Origin: JAGLTZ01 sp023135015
Lineage (GTDB): Bacteria > Blakebacterota > Blakebacteria > Blakebacterales > Blakebacteraceae
Direction: 5' to 3'
Length of the DNA: 25,787 nt
Assembly: GCA_030631625.1 (NCBI GenBank)
Contig: DAOVKT010000018.1
Location: forward strand, 1-25,787
Position numbers and translations under genes: made by a program. Position 1 is the stretch's first letter; each line of letters opens with the position of its first letter. A model generated the notes under the pieces. That model was not told the origin of the DNA. It was given only the letters and a program-made list of their open reading frames with translations, and did not search any database. Shown here piece by piece: positions 24,763 through 25,787 of this stretch.

Positions 24763-25458
24763 ATGAGTTACTGGAGCCGTAATCTCTTCCTTCAGGAGGA
24801 GATCCTTCTTCTCGCACTCAACGACAAGAAGGGAACTTTCTATATGCGCAACTTCCTACCTGCCATTGCCGGAGCAATGGTCGCCGAACTGCTGCTGGCC
24901 GGGAGAATCGATGTCGAGGAAGGCAGGAAGAAACTGATCAACATGGTGAGCAGGCAAACATTCGGTGACCCCCTGCTCGACGAGGTGTTGGACAAGATCG
25001 CCACAGCCAAAAGGCGGGCATCTCTTCAGACTTGGATCCAGCGTTTCTCTAACATCCCCAAACTCCAGCACAGGGTCGCACAGGGTCTCTGCCGCAGAGC
25101 AATCCTCCGGGAGGATGAACAGCAGATCCTGATCCTCTTCCGTCAGAAGATTTATCCAGAAGTAGACAACGATGCGGAACGCCTGCTTATCCAGCACCTC
25201 CACGACACCATATTCGGTGAAAACCAGGAGATCGAACCCCGCATCACAGTACTGTTGGCCCTCGCCAATGCCGCAGACCTGCTGAGCATTCCCTTCGACA
25301 GGAAGGAACTGAAGGGACGTAAGAAACGGATTAAGAGCATTGTCAACGGAGACCTGATCGGAGAGGCAACAAAAGAGGCCGTTGAAGCGGTTCAGGCGGC
25401 GATCGCCGCCGCGGCAATCGTGCCGATCATAACTGCCTATACGTCATCATCGAGCTAA
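24763..25458 (+). CDS. GPP34-family protein (bacterial Golgi phosphoprotein 3-like)
   Basis: 231 residues. FLQEEILLLALNDKKGTF followed by AIAGAMVAELLLAGRIDV and DPLLDEVLDKIA is the GPP34 pattern. In eukaryotes GOLPH3/Vps74 proteins of this family bind phosphatidylinositol-4-phosphate and retain glycosyltransferases in the Golgi; bacterial members are widespread but their role is not established. The last 30 residues, including AVQAAIAAAAIVPIITAYTS, form a hydrophobic Ala/Ile-rich end that could touch the membrane. AAGGA stands seven bases before the ATG, itself in a short palindrome. No glycosyltransferase gene is adjacent in this window, so function by context is not available. The following gene begins 48 bases downstream. 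Confidence 0.85.
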   Translation: MSYWSRNLFLQEEILLLALNDKKGTFYMRNFLPAIAGAMVAELLLAGRIDVEEGRKKLINMVSRQTFGDPLLDEVLDKIATAKRRASLQTWIQRFSNIPKLQHRVAQGLCRRAILREDEQQILILFRQKIYPEVDNDAERLLIQHLHDTIFGENQEIEPRITVLLALANAADLLSIPFDRKELKGRKKRIKSIVNGDLIGEATKEAVEAVQAAIAAAAIVPIITAYTSSSS

Positions 25459-25506
25459 GGTGTACTAAGATATCTACCTGCCGAACCGGAATAGAGAGAG
25501 GACAAC

Positions 25507-25787
25507 ATGGCACTGATTCTTGATGGTACCGGCTTGACAATCGAGAAGGTCGTGGATGTTGCCCGCAAGGGCGAGAAGGTGGAGCTCTCTCCCGAAGCAG
25601 AGGAACGGATAAAGAAATGCCGCGCCATGCTCGAGAGGAAGCTGGAAGCCCGCGAAATAATGTACGGTGTCAATACCGGCATTGGGGAATTTTCTGAGAC
25701 ATTACTATCAGATGAGAAAGTGAAACAGTTCCAGCGATACCTCATCTACAATCACGCCGCCGGTATAGGGGAACCTGCTCCCCGGGA
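25507..25787 (+). CDS. Aromatic amino acid ammonia-lyase (HAL/PAL family), 3' end cut by window
   Basis: First 93 residues of a MIO-dependent lyase or aminomutase. MYGVNTGIGEFSE contains the catalytic loop Tyr region (histidine ammonia-lyase has YGVNTGFGK), and YLIYNHAAGIGEPAP matches the HAAGVGEP pattern that follows. It deaminates histidine, phenylalanine or tyrosine, or shifts the amino group, depending on residues further along; the Ala-Ser-Gly triad that forms the prosthetic group lies beyond the window. GIGEF in place of GFGKL, and the Tyr-Asn before HAAG, differ from typical HutH and suggest a non-histidine or aminomutase member. GAGAGAGG lies five bases before the ATG. No hut genes are seen. 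Confidence 0.9.
   Translation, partial: MALILDGTGLTIEKVVDVARKGEKVELSPEAEERIKKCRAMLERKLEAREIMYGVNTGIGEFSETLLSDEKVKQFQRYLIYNHAAGIGEPAPR

Overview
The window is dense, fairly GC-rich bacterial DNA with almost no non-coding sequence. It carries 18 protein genes that I consider real, one possible gene remnant and several candidate regulatory sites. I see no rRNA, tRNA, CRISPR array or insertion sequence. The Shine-Dalgarno sites, signal peptides and Complex I genes indicate a bacterium. The secreted proteins and the GH123/C69-type enzymes suggest a Gram-negative lineage with a chemoheterotrophic, protein- or glycan-degrading life. The corrinoid methyltransferase genes and the ferredoxin-type protein point to an anaerobic or microaerobic ancestry. 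I cannot name the phylum; an uncultured FCB-type lineage is only a guess.

Layout. (1) 1-3931, plus strand: the end of a Complex I (nuo) operon, with nuoM (cut by the window edge) and nuoN joined by an ATGA overlap, then a secreted protein whose start lies inside nuoN. (2) 4131-5900, plus strand: a secreted GH123/DUF4091-type glycosidase behind its own candidate promoter. (3) 5871-9170, minus strand: a tightly coupled run of rtcB, an Asp/Glu racemase-family gene, a TauE/SafE permease and its usual DUF1634 partner. (4) 9420-15757, minus strand: addB then addA, the two subunits of a double-strand-break-processing helicase-nuclease. (5) 15816-19543, minus strand: a four-gene corrinoid methyl-transfer operon (MttB-like methyltransferase, MetH-type activation protein, corrinoid protein, homocysteine methyltransferase). 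(6) 19647-20768, plus strand: a divergent winged-helix/Fe-S protein whose promoter appears to overlap that of the corrinoid operon. (7) 20865-25787: mixed single genes, namely a small membrane protein, a secreted C69 dipeptidase, a NYN-domain protein, an alpha/beta hydrolase (minus strand), a GPP34-family protein and the start of a HAL/PAL-type aromatic amino acid ammonia-lyase that runs off the window.

The most interesting region is 15816-19619. The operon encodes separate polypeptides matching the homocysteine, cobalamin and reactivation modules of methionine synthase, but the folate-binding module is missing and an MttB-superfamily protein, which normally demethylates methylated amines, sits first in the operon. 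The simplest inference is a route that passes methyl groups from a methylated amine or betaine to homocysteine through a corrinoid protein, by-passing methyl-tetrahydrofolate. The divergent Fe-S protein is a candidate electron donor or redox regulator. The substrate, and the linkage itself, are inference.
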